In this document: positions 1 through 11,589 of the stretch, one piece after another
How positions within the stretch are numbered: the first letter of the stretch is position 1
Layout: each line of letters begins with the position of its first letter
From: Oreohelix idahoensis
Lineage: Eukaryota > Mollusca > Gastropoda > Stylommatophora > Oreohelicidae
DNA length: 64,000 nucleotides
Direction of reading: 5' to 3'
Assembly: GCA_024509875.1 (NCBI GenBank)
Contig: JAMPIV010016267.1
Location: 186,001-250,000, forward strand
Position numbers and translations under genes: made by a program
The notes under the pieces: generated by a model
What the model was told of the DNA's origin: nothing
Databases searched by the model: none
The model's input: only the letters and a program-made list of their open reading frames with translations

Positions 1-827
1 CGATCTTGGGGTATGAGAGGTTTTGCTAGGCCAAGAGACTAACACCGCAATGGTCGCTCCTTTCATGAACAGAATTCACTAGGCCTAGGGTGAAGCAAGG
101 GGGGAAACCCACAACACCAGCACATCATACCCCCTGTCTGTAGACTTTGCCCCTGCTACTACTAAATGGTGATCACTTCCCACATCTGCACCTCTTCTTA
201 CCTTCACATCTTGTAATGCATGTCTCCAGAAACAACGCACTATAATTAAAAACCTGCCAATTTTGGCAGGTTGTTGCTAGTTGTTGAATAATTGTGCAAG
301 TTAGCTGTCAGTGGTATAGCAACAACAAGGTATCAATATTAGGTATTAAAATTTCAGATTTACCCTGAGCTTTGCCTTCACCCATTGTGGAACTCTGCAG
401 TTTTCTTCCAGGAAAAAATTTAGGCTCTTGACACAATTTTACTATCTTTCTTACTCTGTCGATCAGAAACAAGGCATGTCACCAGGATTATCATGTTAGA
501 CCTACTGCCAACAGATGTCTCTACCTCAGTGTTCGGATCAGACGGCAAGAGGAAGTAACTTACATTGATGGGGAGGAACCAGATAACAATCTTGACTAGG
601 AAGTACGCTTAGGAAACAACCAACCAGTATAAATGTAACATCTACCCCAAGGAAACTATTCCCTTTACTGGAACTCACAAGGGAAGAGAATATTAGGGAA
701 TCCAAAGTTAACCTGAAGAAGGAATGTAAGACAGGATGTCAAAAGCAAATGGTTCCTTGAGTGGTTTGTAAGAAGACTGCCCAAAATTGAAATCAGTGGC
801 AAAAAGTAGCTGAAAGCCCAGTACTCC
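1..827 (+). other. FGFR-like intron sequence, no gene seen
   Basis: Non-coding sequence upstream of the transposon. The only structure noticed is a short inverted repeat near 253-276 (AACCTGCC...GGCAGGTT) with a six-base loop. No FGFR exon was recognised here. Confidence 0.5.
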
Positions 828-3224
828 TAGGTACCACAAACTGATTTCACACCGAACAAATTGCCTGACTTTGCACAATCATAACTACAGTCAACAAACA
901 CTTACCAAGTCAATAATGCTTTTTGTACAAAGTCATACAAGTCCTTATTGCAGAAAAGAAACATGGGAAGTACAACAAATCAATTAAATGAATTATGGTC
1001 CATCAAAATTGACAAAAGATGCAGTAGCAAGTCTCATTGTTGTGCTCGCAAAGTGCAAATATGCATTTTCATGCACTCATAAATCAAAAACTACACACAG
1101 GAAAGCTATAAGATTTATTGAGCTTAAAGAGAGCAATATATACTTGATGCTTAATTTTTTTGAGCCACATGAAATACTGAATACTATAAAACTGCATTAT
1201 GTGAAAATGGATCGAAGGCTAAATTTGCAGTTCGGAAGAAAAATCTAACGAAATTCCAAATGTTGTCATAAAATCATGAATATTGCAGCTATAGAGCTGA
1301 AAACTTCCATATTAATGTAATTTGAGTTGTACAATTCAAATTGATGGTTATTTTCTTGATTGAAACAACCTTTACTGCTTAAAATTTGATTTTTATAAAC
1401 AAAGAAACATTACATATTAGTCCGTGTCCAACTCACTGTCACTTGAGGTCAGCTACATCAAAATTCCTCAAGTGAATCTCCTCTCAGGGCACTGGCTTGT
1501 TGTACTGACATCTGGCACCTGTATTGTAGCTGTCCTTTACTCACATTCTGTTCATGTAGCACAGAGAAACCAAGAGGTCACCTGAGAGAAATTTGTTGGG
1601 AGGGACGGGAAGAGGACAAATTACATGATTGTGTTATTTTATTATTAATACAAAAAATGTCGGCCAAATTATTTTTTCTTTCCCTTTGTTAATCATTAAG
1701 CATTTATTGCGGCATTACTTTTTACTGCATTTACCATTTAAATCATTATATTAATTATACAGTAGATGCTTTTACATGGATTATGTCATTTGTCTTTTAT
1801 GTTTGTAATTGCAAATAAACTCAAAACCTGTAGAGACTTCCAGGAAAGCTTCAACTACATAATTTCATTAGCCTAATGATTTTTTAACATCAGAGAATGA
1901 GAGGAAATAATATGATATATACACTTTACACAACAAGACGTACTAGCTCCGATGTTGCATTTTCCTAGTCCTTCAGAAGACAGAACTGTGCCAATAGATT
2001 TGTCACAGAAATCAGTGGCAGAGCCGGACGTCTGCCTCTTCCCGTCATTGAAAAATGTGCATCATAACGATTGTCCCCTGAAATAATTGAGAAAAAAAAG
2101 GTTAATTATGCGAGAGAGGCAATTTAAAAAAAAAAAAAAAAGATTAACGTTCACAAGCTAAATTCTAAACATGACCTTTGACATCCATAACGTTATCGAA
2201 AGTAGGTCAGCGGCTTTACAAGCTGTTACTAAGTGTTAGACCTTAATTCTGATACCGAATGTTTAGAAAATGGTGATGGTCCGATAAAACAACCAAATAG
2301 CTACATAAACAACAATACCCCACCCCCAAAATTGCTTAAAAAACGAAAAACATTCTGTCTAAATGTGTGAATCGAGCAGCCACATTTGGCTGTTCTTTTA
2401 CTAATACATCCGCCCTCCGTCAATTGCCGTTGCTATATTGCAAATAAACAAAATAGGTCTGAATTGAGTAGAAATAAAACAAAATTCAAAACTTACTCAG
2501 AACACATATTAAGTCGACTTCCATTGGTGAAACTTTCATTTCAGCGCCTGAGTCATTTCATGCTGTGTTTCGTACAGCCGGCCCGTCGTGTCCGGGTTTG
2601 TCAGATGGAACATCCGCCTTTATGTTTACACGCCGAAATGTGTTTTAACGTTATTTCGCTCTTTGCTCAAATAACGACAGTGTTTAAAACTTTGATACGA
2701 TTTTAGCAGTATGGCCGCTCGTTTGTTTGATGTAACACAACTGTAGGTAGGCCTCCCAGATGTGTATTAAAATTCAAACTTTCTCATTCACTTCGAATTT
2801 ACGATATCTTCCTATACAAAATCTGTACCTTGTGTTACATGTGCGTAAACCTCAGTTTCCGCTCTTCTCAATGGTGAAAACCGTATTAGTGTAGCATTTT
2901 TGAGGACATAGCGCGGACGCTATGAATGAGGTGGGGGTCCTTTCAAGGAATTTCGCTTTCGTGAGCGCCGGTCAGCCAGCGCACGGTAAAAGCGGTTTCG
3001 TGGTGTTTTTGTTTTTTGTCTCACTCAATTTCAATGACACGCAGAAAGTTATAATTGACATATTATGAAAGAAGAAAGATCAAGGAACCAGAAGATATAA
3101 TTTTTATTTAGAAAAGGCAAATTAATTACTAGGCAGAGCGAGGTTGAAAAGGGCCCAAACTGGGCCTCGCTTGCGCGTTACAGAATTTTCCGACCACCGC
3201 GCAAGAGGCACTTTGTGGTACCTA
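828..3224. mobile_element. Inverted-repeat DNA transposon, copy 1 (7-bp TSD)
   Basis: Starts TAGGTACCACAAACTG at 828 and ends in the reverse complement of TAGGTACCACAAAGTG at 3224, so the 16-bp terminal repeats differ at one base. GTACTCC flanks it at 821-827 and 3225-3231, a 7-bp target site duplication. Length 2397 bp. It sits in an FGFR-like intron, 155 bp before the next exon. The interior has no recognisable transposase; ORFs at 988-1248 and 2386-2706 are unremarkable. AATGGTGAAAACCGTAT at 2870-2886 recurs in copy 2 at a similar distance from the right end. The right 800 bp is CpG-richer than its surroundings. The superfamily is not identified. Confidence 0.85.
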
Positions 3225-3379
3225 GTACTCCACAAAGAAAAAATAATAGATGGATGATAAAGATGATGGTAAATTGTTCATGAAAAAAAAAATGGAAAAT
3301 TAAAATACACTTTCTTTAATTTTAAGTTAGCATTCATATGACATGATGTGAAAATAGGTTATGATTTTTTTATTTCAAG

Positions 3380-3517
3380 TTGGTCGTATGGCGTGTTGCT
3401 GTGGGAGATTTTCACTCTTGGTGGAAACCCCTATCCCTCGGTGCCTGTTGAGGCTCTCTTTGCTCTCCTCAAAGATGGTCATCGCATGAAGCGGCCTCCT
3501 TATGCAAGCACCAAGAT
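3380..3517 (+). CDS. FGFR-like exon: kinase subdomains IX-X
   Basis: Preceded by an acceptor (tatttcaag) and followed by the donor gtaagt. It begins with the last base of a Val codon, reads [15 protein letters not shown] and ends inside a Met codon (AT|G) completed by the next exon. Length 138 nt. Confidence 0.92.
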
Positions 3518-5477
3518 GTAAGTTCAGGAACCAGAATTTTTCCAGTAATGTTTCTCAGTTATAATGTAAACCAGGAAGAAGTAAATATCTTTGAACTGAC
3601 GTGTTTTTTTTTAGTCTTCTAAATTAATTAACAAAGAGTTGTAATATTGCATTTTAAATAATATTGTATTATTTTTTATATGGTGTTAAGGTTCATGCAG
3701 ACTGATATCACTAAAGTGCTAAAAAAATTTATTCTTCACCTGTGTCATTCTTTCTGTCTTTGAAATTCTAAGGGGCTAAAAATATAGTTTGGACCTTCAT
3801 CATTGTTTCCTCTTTCTGTCTTTGAAATTCTAAGGAGCTAAAAATATAGTTTGGACCTTCATCATTGTTTCCTTTTTCTGTCTTTGAAATTCTAAAGTGC
3901 TAAAAAATGTATTTTGGACCTGCGTCATTATTCCTTCTTTCTCACTTTGAAATGATTAAGTGCTAAAAGATATGCATTTTTTCCCTCTTTCTCATTGAAA
4001 TTCTAAATGGCTTAAAATATTTTTTGAACCTGCCTCATTCTTCTTTTTAACACACACACCCCCCCATTCTGTCTTTTCCATCTAATCTCCCCCTGTTTCC
4101 CCTTTTATCTCCCCATGGCTATTTCTCTCATTCCCCTCCCACTGTCTTCCTCTTAATTTTACTCTCTCCCTCTTCTTTCCTATCATTTTTAATAACTGAT
4201 AAATTCTGTGTTTGTAATTCTTTGTGTGTAAAAATATAGTTGTCTGGTTTTTCAGGTACGGCATAATGCAGAAGTGCTGGCAGGAGGATCCCTCAAAGCG
4301 TCCATGTTTTAAGTTGTTGGTGCAGGAACTGGACTGTATGCTGACATCATCTTTAAATGATGAGGTACATTTACATATCATAATCATCCCTGCCTCTTGT
4401 AGTTCCTGGATGCTCATCGTATAAAACAGATTGTTACAGAAACCACTGCTGCAAGATCATATCAACTTGAATCAGGTTTCCTGCAAGTAGACCAGCTGTA
4501 GTGGTGGGGTTCCATAATCCATAGGGAATGACAAGAAAAATGATGATGATAATCATCTCCTGCTTTACTCCTTATGAAGCATGGAGGCCCCACTGTAGGA
4601 TGGCCCCTTTGTGAAAGCACATACTTGTGCAATGGTGGTTTCTGTAGAGATTGGTATTACATGATGAGGTTGCTAGAAAAGGTGGAAAATCTGTTTACAA
4701 GCAAGTTAATGAAATAACAGGCAGAACACAAATTAAAAAATAAAAGATGGAATGGGCCAAAAGTACAGAAAAAGAAAAATGGACAGAAAAGATCAGAATT
4801 AAATATTCTAAACAACTGAAGGATCATCAATACTCTTGGCAGAAGTTGAAGATTATGTCACATGAAGAAAGGCCAAGCCCAGAGAAAATGGAGATTATAT
4901 GAGATTTTGGAATAGAAGTGAAAATACATCTGTTAAATGTCATCTGAACAGTGGACACATACCTGATGATCTACTAAAATCCATATTCTCTTTTTCTTCT
5001 TCGTTGGTACTTTACGGCATGGAAGAGAGCCAGCAACAGAATTGATGAAGTTGTGGAGAAACATGATCACCGGTACCAGCTAGCATGGTACTTGAAGAAT
5101 TCGATATCTGTTTACTTCATGATAATTTGTGAGTTAAAAAATATTCTTAATTTACTCTTTAGGACTTAAGAACATTGTTCTTAGTTTTAATATCTCTGTC
5201 TCTCCCACCCCCCACTCTAATTTTACTCTAGTTCATATTTAAACAAAAGTTTCTAGAACATTTACTTTTCTTTGTGGTTGTACCATAGTTAATAAAAACA
5301 GATGTTGTTATACTGATAAAGATTCTTGTATTCCAGGCATATCTTCATCTTGAGCCCCTGGAAAGTCCAATGAGCACATCAGATTCCCAGTACTCTTCAA
5401 TGAGCCACAGTAGCAGCACCAGTAGCAGTGCACCAAACAGTAGTAACAGCTGTGATGATAGTTCTGCAATTGCTTGA
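3380..5477 (+). CDS. FGFR-like: FGFR-like receptor tyrosine kinase, 3' end (last three coding exons)
   Basis: C-terminal part of a fibroblast growth factor receptor-type tyrosine kinase, a plasma-membrane receptor that signals through MAPK and PLC-gamma. Exons 3380-3517, 4256-4364 and 5337-5477 encode 129 residues ending in TGA. The first carries kinase subdomain IX-X ([19 protein letters not shown], then [16 protein letters not shown]), the second subdomain XI ([10 protein letters not shown]), the third a Ser/Asn-rich tail. Intron phases (2 before the first exon, 2, then 0) and the 138-nt first exon agree with what I recall of vertebrate FGFR genes. The tail starts AYLHLEP, matching the YLDL PLC-gamma docking site of FGFR1. 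The rest of the receptor lies upstream of the window; I found no VKWMAPE-type exon in 1-3379. VEGFR/PDGFR-type kinases are less likely because of exon phases and the YLxL motif. Confidence 0.9.
3705..4050 (+). repeat. 62-bp tandem repeat in FGFR-like intron
   Basis: About five diverging copies of a unit containing ctgtctttgaaattctaagg, then a gctaaaaatatagtttggac block and a T/C-rich end. The two central copies are nearly identical with a 62-bp period; the outer ones are degraded. Confidence 0.8.
4256..4364 (+). CDS. FGFR-like exon: kinase subdomain XI
   Basis: Follows a ttttcag acceptor and ends GATGAG before the donor gtacat. It encodes [16 protein letters not shown] and then [19 protein letters not shown], with the invariant Trp and the Arg of kinase subdomain XI. 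The exon ends on a codon boundary. Confidence 0.92.
4420..4685. repeat. SINE-like family A, inverted pair
   Basis: 4420-4530 reads in one orientation (gttacagaaaccactgctgc ... ccagctgtagtggtgg). 4560-4680 carries the same family in the other orientation (ctccttatgaagcatgg ... catgatgaggttgc). Other copies lie near 12490, 13130, 38200, 47390, 48990, 50140 and 57740. The family is repeated, non-coding and about 100-240 bp long. Confidence 0.7.
4985..5095 (+). mobile_element. LINE 3' fragment
   Basis: The stretch around 5025-5070 (acagaattgatgaagttgtg, then gagaaacatgatc) resembles the 3' end of the LINE at 9535-10440 (near 10350-10400). It is a short 5'-truncated, diverged piece in an intron. 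Confidence 0.5.
5337..5477 (+). CDS. FGFR-like terminal coding exon
   Basis: Follows a ttccag acceptor. It encodes 46 residues from [11 protein letters not shown] through a Ser/Asn-rich stretch to SSAIA and stop TGA at 5475-5477. The YLxL motif at the start parallels the PLC-gamma site of FGFRs; the Ser/Asn-rich remainder is not conserved with vertebrate tails that I know. Confidence 0.88.
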   Translation, partial: AYLHLEPLESPMSTSDSQYSSMSHSSSTSSSAPNSSNSCDDSSAIA

Positions 5478-7128
5478 ATGCCCTGAGAATAACTCACCCA
5501 CAAAAGAACTGCCAGTAATATCTCACAGTAATGTCAGCGTCATTAGTGCATCAAACAACATATGCATCTCTGGTGATAATTCTTACTTGGCCAGAATGCC
5601 CTAGAAGCTTCTAATCCACAAAATAACTGCTGCAGTATCATCTCGGTCAAAGTTTGACTTAGAGATTGAAAACAAACTTGTTCTTTGGCAGAACTGCTTG
5701 AAACATTTTAATTCATAATCTGCATAAAGGAAACAGTCATCTTTTGGCTTCTGTTCAGAAAAATGCTTGTTGGTGACATGATTGGCTTATAGTCTAGCCA
5801 GCAGATGCAGCGCTTCATTAGGTAACATTTTCAGAGCACTCGTGTCGAGTCATAAAAAAATTTCATATCTTTACCTCACACCTGCCACGCTGTTGTGCTA
5901 GTGTTAATATAGTGTGCAGTAAGAAAAAAGTAATTATGTGCCCGTTTGAATTTTTTTACAAGTCCCAGAACTTGGTTCAAGAATTTGTAATTATTTTATA
6001 TGGCTCATACCGGGAAAGACTTATCAATTTACTTACCAGTAGTTACTGTACTTAATGACTTTGTGCTCTTCAACTCTGCCAACCTACCGACATCAAGAAG
6101 ACATTCGTACATAATTATTTGTACGTGATGATGTTACTGACACAATGTGATAATGTCAACATGATCTGAGAATATAGTGTGGGAGACATGCTCAGCGCAT
6201 TACAGAATAAAGCAAAATGTGAAAGCCCACAGAAAGAGAATGTACTGACAAACAGTATTTCTTTAAGACTAAAGGAAGGAAAAGTCTTCATAAACCGATG
6301 TGTTTCCTTGATAAACTTACATGCATTACATTTGTGAAATCCACCATTTTTGGCAGGAAGACACTGTTTCAATGCATCAGTGCCACTAAACTATGAGAAA
6401 TCCAACATGTCTTTGTAGGTGAGGCAAGTGTGAAAGACTATTTGTGGTGTACATGCTTATCTGCTCCAGAATCAGGGAGATAATTATGTAATAGCTTGTC
6501 AAAAGCAAAAGTTTCTGCCAGAGATTGAAGCTAGTAATAACCTCAGGAAGTGTACGTGTATCGAACTCCCATGAGACTGCATATTATGGGACATGGAAAG
6601 AGACATGAAATTTCACACAAAGCTTATTATGTGGGATACATAATCTGTATAAATAGTGATGTGTATGTAATTGGTGACTAGTGTTATTATGTTGTTTATT
6701 GTAATGTGAAATATTTATTTTAGCTAATCTGTTGTCACCAGTGTTAGGATTTATTTCTGTCTTTGATGTTTTACCTGTAAGTATTTATACCCAGATGACT
6801 TTTCTTGAAGATAGTTTTAGCTTACTGCAGAAGTGAATGGTGGATTTGTCATCATGTATGATCCGTAATTATATAAAACCTGAAGAGAATGAGAAAAGTA
6901 CACCAAAGATAGGACATTTGGTTGATGATCTTTGCTGCAGATGGAGAGAAAAGTGTTGCAAGGCAGACTGTGACAGTTGTGAATTGGGCAGACTTAACAT
7001 TATGGAGGTGAAAACAGAAATTAAAGCTGATAATTGCTGTTGATCTGTAGAAGTATTTATGTAAACATTTGATACACAAATGTGAAGAATTATTTTTATA
7101 TTTTTTCTAGGGAGAATAAAATAGGAAC
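5478..7128 (+). other. FGFR-like 3'UTR candidate with poly(A) signals
   Basis: No coding signal follows the stop. AATAAA occurs at 6206-6211 and at 7115-7120, so the 3'UTR could be about 0.75 or 1.65 kb. The end is inferred only from these hexamers. Confidence 0.45.
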
Positions 7129-7154
7129 TGCAGAAAAGATCTTATTAATACCAA

Positions 7155-7314
7155 TAAGGCTGTGGAGTCTGGCGTATTTTTGTGGAGTGCGAGTCAATAA
7201 ATCCAACTCCAAATGTTATACCATATGACTAGTAAAAAACTAGTCAGAGTCGGACTTCTAAAATTTCAGGAGCTGGAGCCGGAAAATTGTTTGGCTGACT
7301 CCACAACCCTGGAC
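7155..7314. mobile_element. Small hAT-like MITE (ggctgtggagtc ends)
   Basis: Left end aggctgtggagtc and right end gactccacaaccctg are inverted repeats, with GGAGTC/GACTCC-type motifs inside (agagtcggact, ggagccgga). Short elements with CAGGGCTGTGGAGTC termini are known widely in animal genomes as non-autonomous DNA transposons. No clear target duplication is visible. Confidence 0.65.
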
Positions 7315-7660
7315 ACCAAGAACAAGTTAATCTGTTTGTTAATTTATCACTGTAGTGTACGTATGGAAAAGCTGTTGGTTATGAGCGGGATTTAGGAAAA
7401 GTATATTGATATTTAAAAAACAGTTCATGTTGAATATGTTCATACATAGAGAATTATATCCTTGAAAAAGATATCAGAAAAGTGATCAGCGAAACAGGAA
7501 AGGAAAGAATTAATGATGTTGTCTGGGGAAACTTGATCATGTTAGACTGCTCAGAGACACAGAAAATGTAATGTTTCACTGATCTATTGAGATATTTTAC
7601 CAGGCTAGTCAGCAGCAGGTAGTTTGTTACATAGAAGGTTGGGCCAGATGAAATTTAGCC
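7315..7660. other. Intergenic, nothing recognised
   Basis: AT-rich sequence between the MITE and the minisatellite. No conserved ORF or repeat was recognised. Confidence 0.4.
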
Positions 7661-8010
7661 TTGCTACTTTCCTTGAAAATTGCTTAAGATTTGAACAGTA
7701 AATTTAGCCAAATGTGCAACCTTCCTTGAAAATTGCTTAAGATTTGAATGGTAAATATAGCATAACGTGCTACTTTCCTTGAAAATTGCTTTAAGATTTG
7801 AACGGTAAATTTTGCCTAACGTGCAACTTTCCTTGAAAATTACTGAAGATTTGAACGGTATTTTTAGCCTAAAGTGCAACTTTCCTTGAAAATTGCTTAA
7901 GATTTGAATGGTAAATTTAGCCTACCGTGCTACTTTCCTTGAAAATTGCTTAAGATTTGAACAGTAAATTTAGCCTAATGTGCAACTTTCCTTGAAAATT
8001 GCTTAAGATG
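7660..8010 (+). repeat. 52-53-bp minisatellite, seven copies
   Basis: Unit begins tttccttgaaaattgcttaa, continues gatttgaacggtaaatttag and ends cctaacgtgcaac. Seven imperfect copies; the last motif alternates between gtgcaac and gtgctac. Confidence 0.9.
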
Positions 8011-8579
8011 GTTAACATGTAACATACATTCTTGACTATCATTGTTAGCTAAGTCCAATGAACCTGACTTGATTGCATTTTTAATCATATCACCTGCTCA
8101 AGAAAATAAGTATGCTTACTTTTAATTGTTTTTGTGTTTTATATGTGCTGTCATTAGTAGACATACATACTGTGACCCTTTCACTGGAGTCCACAGGTGT
8201 GAATGATTGACATTACTCACCTTAGTACAGTAAATAATGTACCTAATTAGTTTCATCACAGATTGTTCTTATGTAGGAAATGACATTTATACTTAGGTAT
8301 ATTTGTTCTGTTACATTTACCTGTTAAATATTTGTTCTTTTTAAATGAACAGTTTTTATATTTGCTTGAAATAGGGCAGGAGAGACTGGTCAGTTAACTG
8401 CCATGTTTGTCTGAAAGGTATAATTGTTTATTATGAGCATTAGAGCTTGTGTTTGTATATATGGTTGTTGTGAATGCTAGTGCATTGTGGTTTTTAGGAG
8501 TAGAAGTAGATGGTATATGAGTGTTAATAAATTGTTTTAGGGCACAAGTAAATGATGAGTGCTGGCATCTGGAGATGAG

Positions 8580-8695
8580 TACAAATAAATGGTATTTGAA
8601 GTGTGAATAAACGGTATTTGAAGTGTGAATAAATGGTATTGGAAGTGTGAATAAATGGTATTTGAAGTGTGTATAAATGTTATTTGAAGTGTGAT
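8580..8695 (+). repeat. 22-bp tandem repeat, five copies
   Basis: Unit aataaatggtatttgaagtg plus tg, repeated about five times with single-base changes. Confidence 0.88.
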
Positions 8696-8919
8696 GTTTG
8701 AAGTACAGTCCTACAGAACATGTAAATGTGGTTAGGAATACAAAGTGTGATGTTAGGTGTGCTACTGTGTAATGCTACAGTACATCTGAGTGATGTTGGG
8801 AGTACTAGTTAATATTGTTAAGATTACCATTTTCTGCAGCTTTGCACCAAGTAAATAGCCTTCCAGTTTACACTCACATTAGTACTCGAATTCTAACTTA
8901 GCATTTGTTATTAGTTGCT

Positions 8920-9390
8920 GTAAGTCAGACTTCTGCTGTCAGTGTTGTGGTAGAAGTAATGTCACATTACAGTGGTTTGTCATGGAAATAATGTCACATA
9001 ACTGGTTTGTGATGGAAGTAAGGCCACATTTTACTGTGGTGTTGTAGTACAAGTAATGACACATTACTGCAGAGTTGTGGTAGAAGTAATGCCACATTAC
9101 TGTGGTGCTATGGTGGAAGTAATGTCACATTACTGAGGTGTTATGGTAAAAAGTAATACCACATTACTGTGGTACAAGTAATGCCACATTACTGTGGTGC
9201 TATGGTGGGATTAATGTCACATTACTGTGGTGTTACAGTAAAAAGTAATATTACATTACTGTGATGGAAGTAATGCCACATTACTGTGGTGTGGTAGAAG
9301 TAATGCCACATTACTGTGGTGGGAGTAATGTCACATTACTGTGGTGTTATGGTAAAAAGTAATACCACATTACCGTGTTGTAGGTCTTTA
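8920..9390 (+). repeat. Palindromic satellite-like array (GTAATGYCACATTAC)
   Basis: A dozen or so copies of gtaatgycacattac, in which GTAATGT and ACATTAC are inverted repeats around one base. Spacers such as tgtggtgttatggtggaa vary in length, so the period ranges from about 25 to 55 bp. Each unit can form a 7-bp stem. Confidence 0.85.
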
Positions 9391-9534
9391 TATAAATATC
9401 TCTCATGTGTAACATGTTATCAGTAAATTAAGGAAGTTAGTTTGTCACTAGGCTACCAGGTGTTAGTGAAATCATTTCGTATTTTCAGTTACGCATACAA
9501 CTTCTGATTCTCTTGTTCATTTCACCCACTTACA

Positions 9535-10440
9535 TGCAGGGTGTCAGGCCAGGAATGTGGGCTGTCACTGGATCTGTTCAATCTGTACAGTGAAAATAAA
9601 ATGAGATCTCTAGAGGACATGCCAGGAATATCATTCGGCGGACATAATATAAACAACCTGAGATATGCTGATGATACAGGCTTAATAGCAAAAAAGTCAA
9701 AAGGAGCTGCAGGAAATGGTAGTGATAGGAAGTGAAAATAAAGGCTTCAGCCTTAATAGCAAAAAGAGAAGTAATGGTGGACTCAAAGAAAAGGCTTCCC
9801 CAGAATGCACTATCAAAGTAAATGGAACCGTTTTAAAACAGGTCAATAAATTCAAATACCTGGGCACATTAATAATAATGGATGGAAGATGCATGTCAGA
9901 AGTGAAGAGCAGAATAGCTCAGGCAAAAGCAGCATTCTATAAAATGAAGAGTATTTTATGCAACAATTCTTTGTCCTTGGAAGTAAGAAAGAGAGTTCTT
10001 CAGTCTTATATAGAACCAATCCTGACATATGGGAGTGGGTCATGAACAATTAGTAAACAAATGGAGGAGACATTAGAGGCCACAGAGATGTGGTTTTACA
10101 GAAGAATGTTAAAAATACCATGGACAGCCAAAAAGAGTAATGAGGGTTGTCGTGAAAGACACCAGTACGCAGATGAAACTTATTTCACAAGTTAGAAAGA
10201 AGCAATCCACTTTTTTTGGGCATGTTATGAGAAGAGGAAAGCTGGAATATATCGTAACAACAGGTAAGATTGAAGGAAAAAGAGACAGTGGAAGACAAAG
10301 AGAGCAAATACTGGACAGTTTGACATCGTGGCATGGAAAGAGGTCAACAACAGAACTGATAAATTGTACTGGAGACAGGAAGTTGTGGAGAGACATGATC
10401 TCCTACACCACTAGGCATGGACAAAGTCCAACAAGGCATT
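9535..10440 (+). mobile_element. LINE reverse-transcriptase pseudogene (C-terminal part)
   Basis: Remnant of a non-LTR retrotransposon. 9541-9735 encodes RT with the catalytic motif in NLRYADDTGLIA. After a frameshift near 9715, 9716-10045 continues with VNKFKYLGTLI and VLQSYIEPILTYGS. A stop and a further frameshift follow, then EMWFYRRMLKIPWTAKK and, in 10140-10440, FFGHVMRRGKLE and KLWRDMISY. It matches the thumb and C-terminal regions of LINE RT proteins common in invertebrate genomes. At least two frameshifts and a stop make it inactive; the 5' part (endonuclease, fingers) is absent. Confidence 0.85.
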
Positions 10441-10544
10441 TGTATTTTCCATTTAGTGAATACCCTAGTCTGTTGTTCCAGGTTGTCTCTGTAGAGACAA
10501 ATAATGCACCATCAGGCATTCCGAACAAGGCAACTAATATCACA

Positions 10545-10615
10545 GGTTGACAGCCTCATCATGTAAAACTGATTGCTCCAAGAAGCTTGGTGCAGGCTTC
10601 AGTCATAGAAAATGT
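10545..10615 (+). repeat. SINE-like family A fragment
   Basis: cctcatcatgtaaaactgat, then gcttggtgcaggcttc, matches the family A pattern in the + orientation. Partial copy. Confidence 0.5.
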
Positions 10616-10854
10616 CTGTTTAGTTTCAAAATAAAATGAATACTCATCTTTCTCATTTCAAAGAACAGACACATTTTTTATTCGATGCCAGTAATTGTAA
10701 TACTTGAGTGTTTCATTTCATGTTTTTTAAACTCTTTTGTTTATTCTCTCTCTTTATTGTTCTCCATGTTTTCCAGAGTCTTCCCTTGACCTATTATTCC
10801 TGAAGGGTTTCTGTGTTGCACCATTTAAAAGAATATTGTTTACAATGCATTCTT

Positions 10855-11045
10855 ATTATGGTCATGTTATAAGATAAGGAAAGTTTACATACACGCTAAC
10901 AACAGACCAGATTGATAAGAAACATGGAATGACAGGAACACAAGATACTGGATAGTTTAGCATTCTAATATGGGGACAAAAGTTGAAAACAGAAATGATA
11001 AGTACTAGGGACAGGGATTTGTGAAGTAGACATGCCAGTAATCAT
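10855..11045 (+). mobile_element. LINE 3' fragment, diverged
   Basis: ttatggtcatgttataagat, acaacagaccagattgataa and ggacagggatttgtg parallel successive parts of 10218-10400. It is a decayed second copy of the same LINE. Confidence 0.6.
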
Positions 11046-11588
11046 GACAGTTTAAAGACATACACACTGTAATCATTTCTATCTTCTGTTTTTTTTTTTT
11101 AATCTGTATGTTGTTAGTTTTATTATTTAGTCAGTACGTTGTTAATGGTTGTAAGTTTTGAATGGTAAAAATTTAATGCCAGACACTGATTCTTTGTCAT
11201 GCAGAATAAATTAATTCAGTTGTCTTTTCTTTAAATGAAATTTAATTTTGTGGCAGATACCACGACATGCATCTTACAATTTAGTTCGCTCACTACACAA
11301 TTCATGCACACCATATTTTTGGTACTTGTTGCTATTCTGTGGGTAGAAAATTCGTTTTTGTTAAAGATATACTTGAAGAATAGATCAATTTGTTAAGTTC
11401 ACTTTCATTGTAGTCATTTAACATTCACTGCCATTTATATTTTTGTTCTTTAGTTCTGTACATTTGTTTACTGATCTTTACTTTGCCAAATGAGCATTTA
11501 GTTCAATAACAGTTAACACTGCCACTTTTGTATTTTTAAATGAAACCTTTTGATCCCAGTCACTGCCACTCAACATGCATTTTTGTTG
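11046..11588. other. Intergenic, nothing recognised
   Basis: AT-rich sequence without a recognisable ORF, repeat or element boundary. Confidence 0.4.
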
Positions 11589-11589
11589 T

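Noticed and set aside
1425..1610. C2-domain exon (GDLLVSLCY) on the - strand of transposon copy 1
   Set aside because: Only about 12 residues match a synaptotagmin-like start between plausible splice sites; no second exon. Too short to support.
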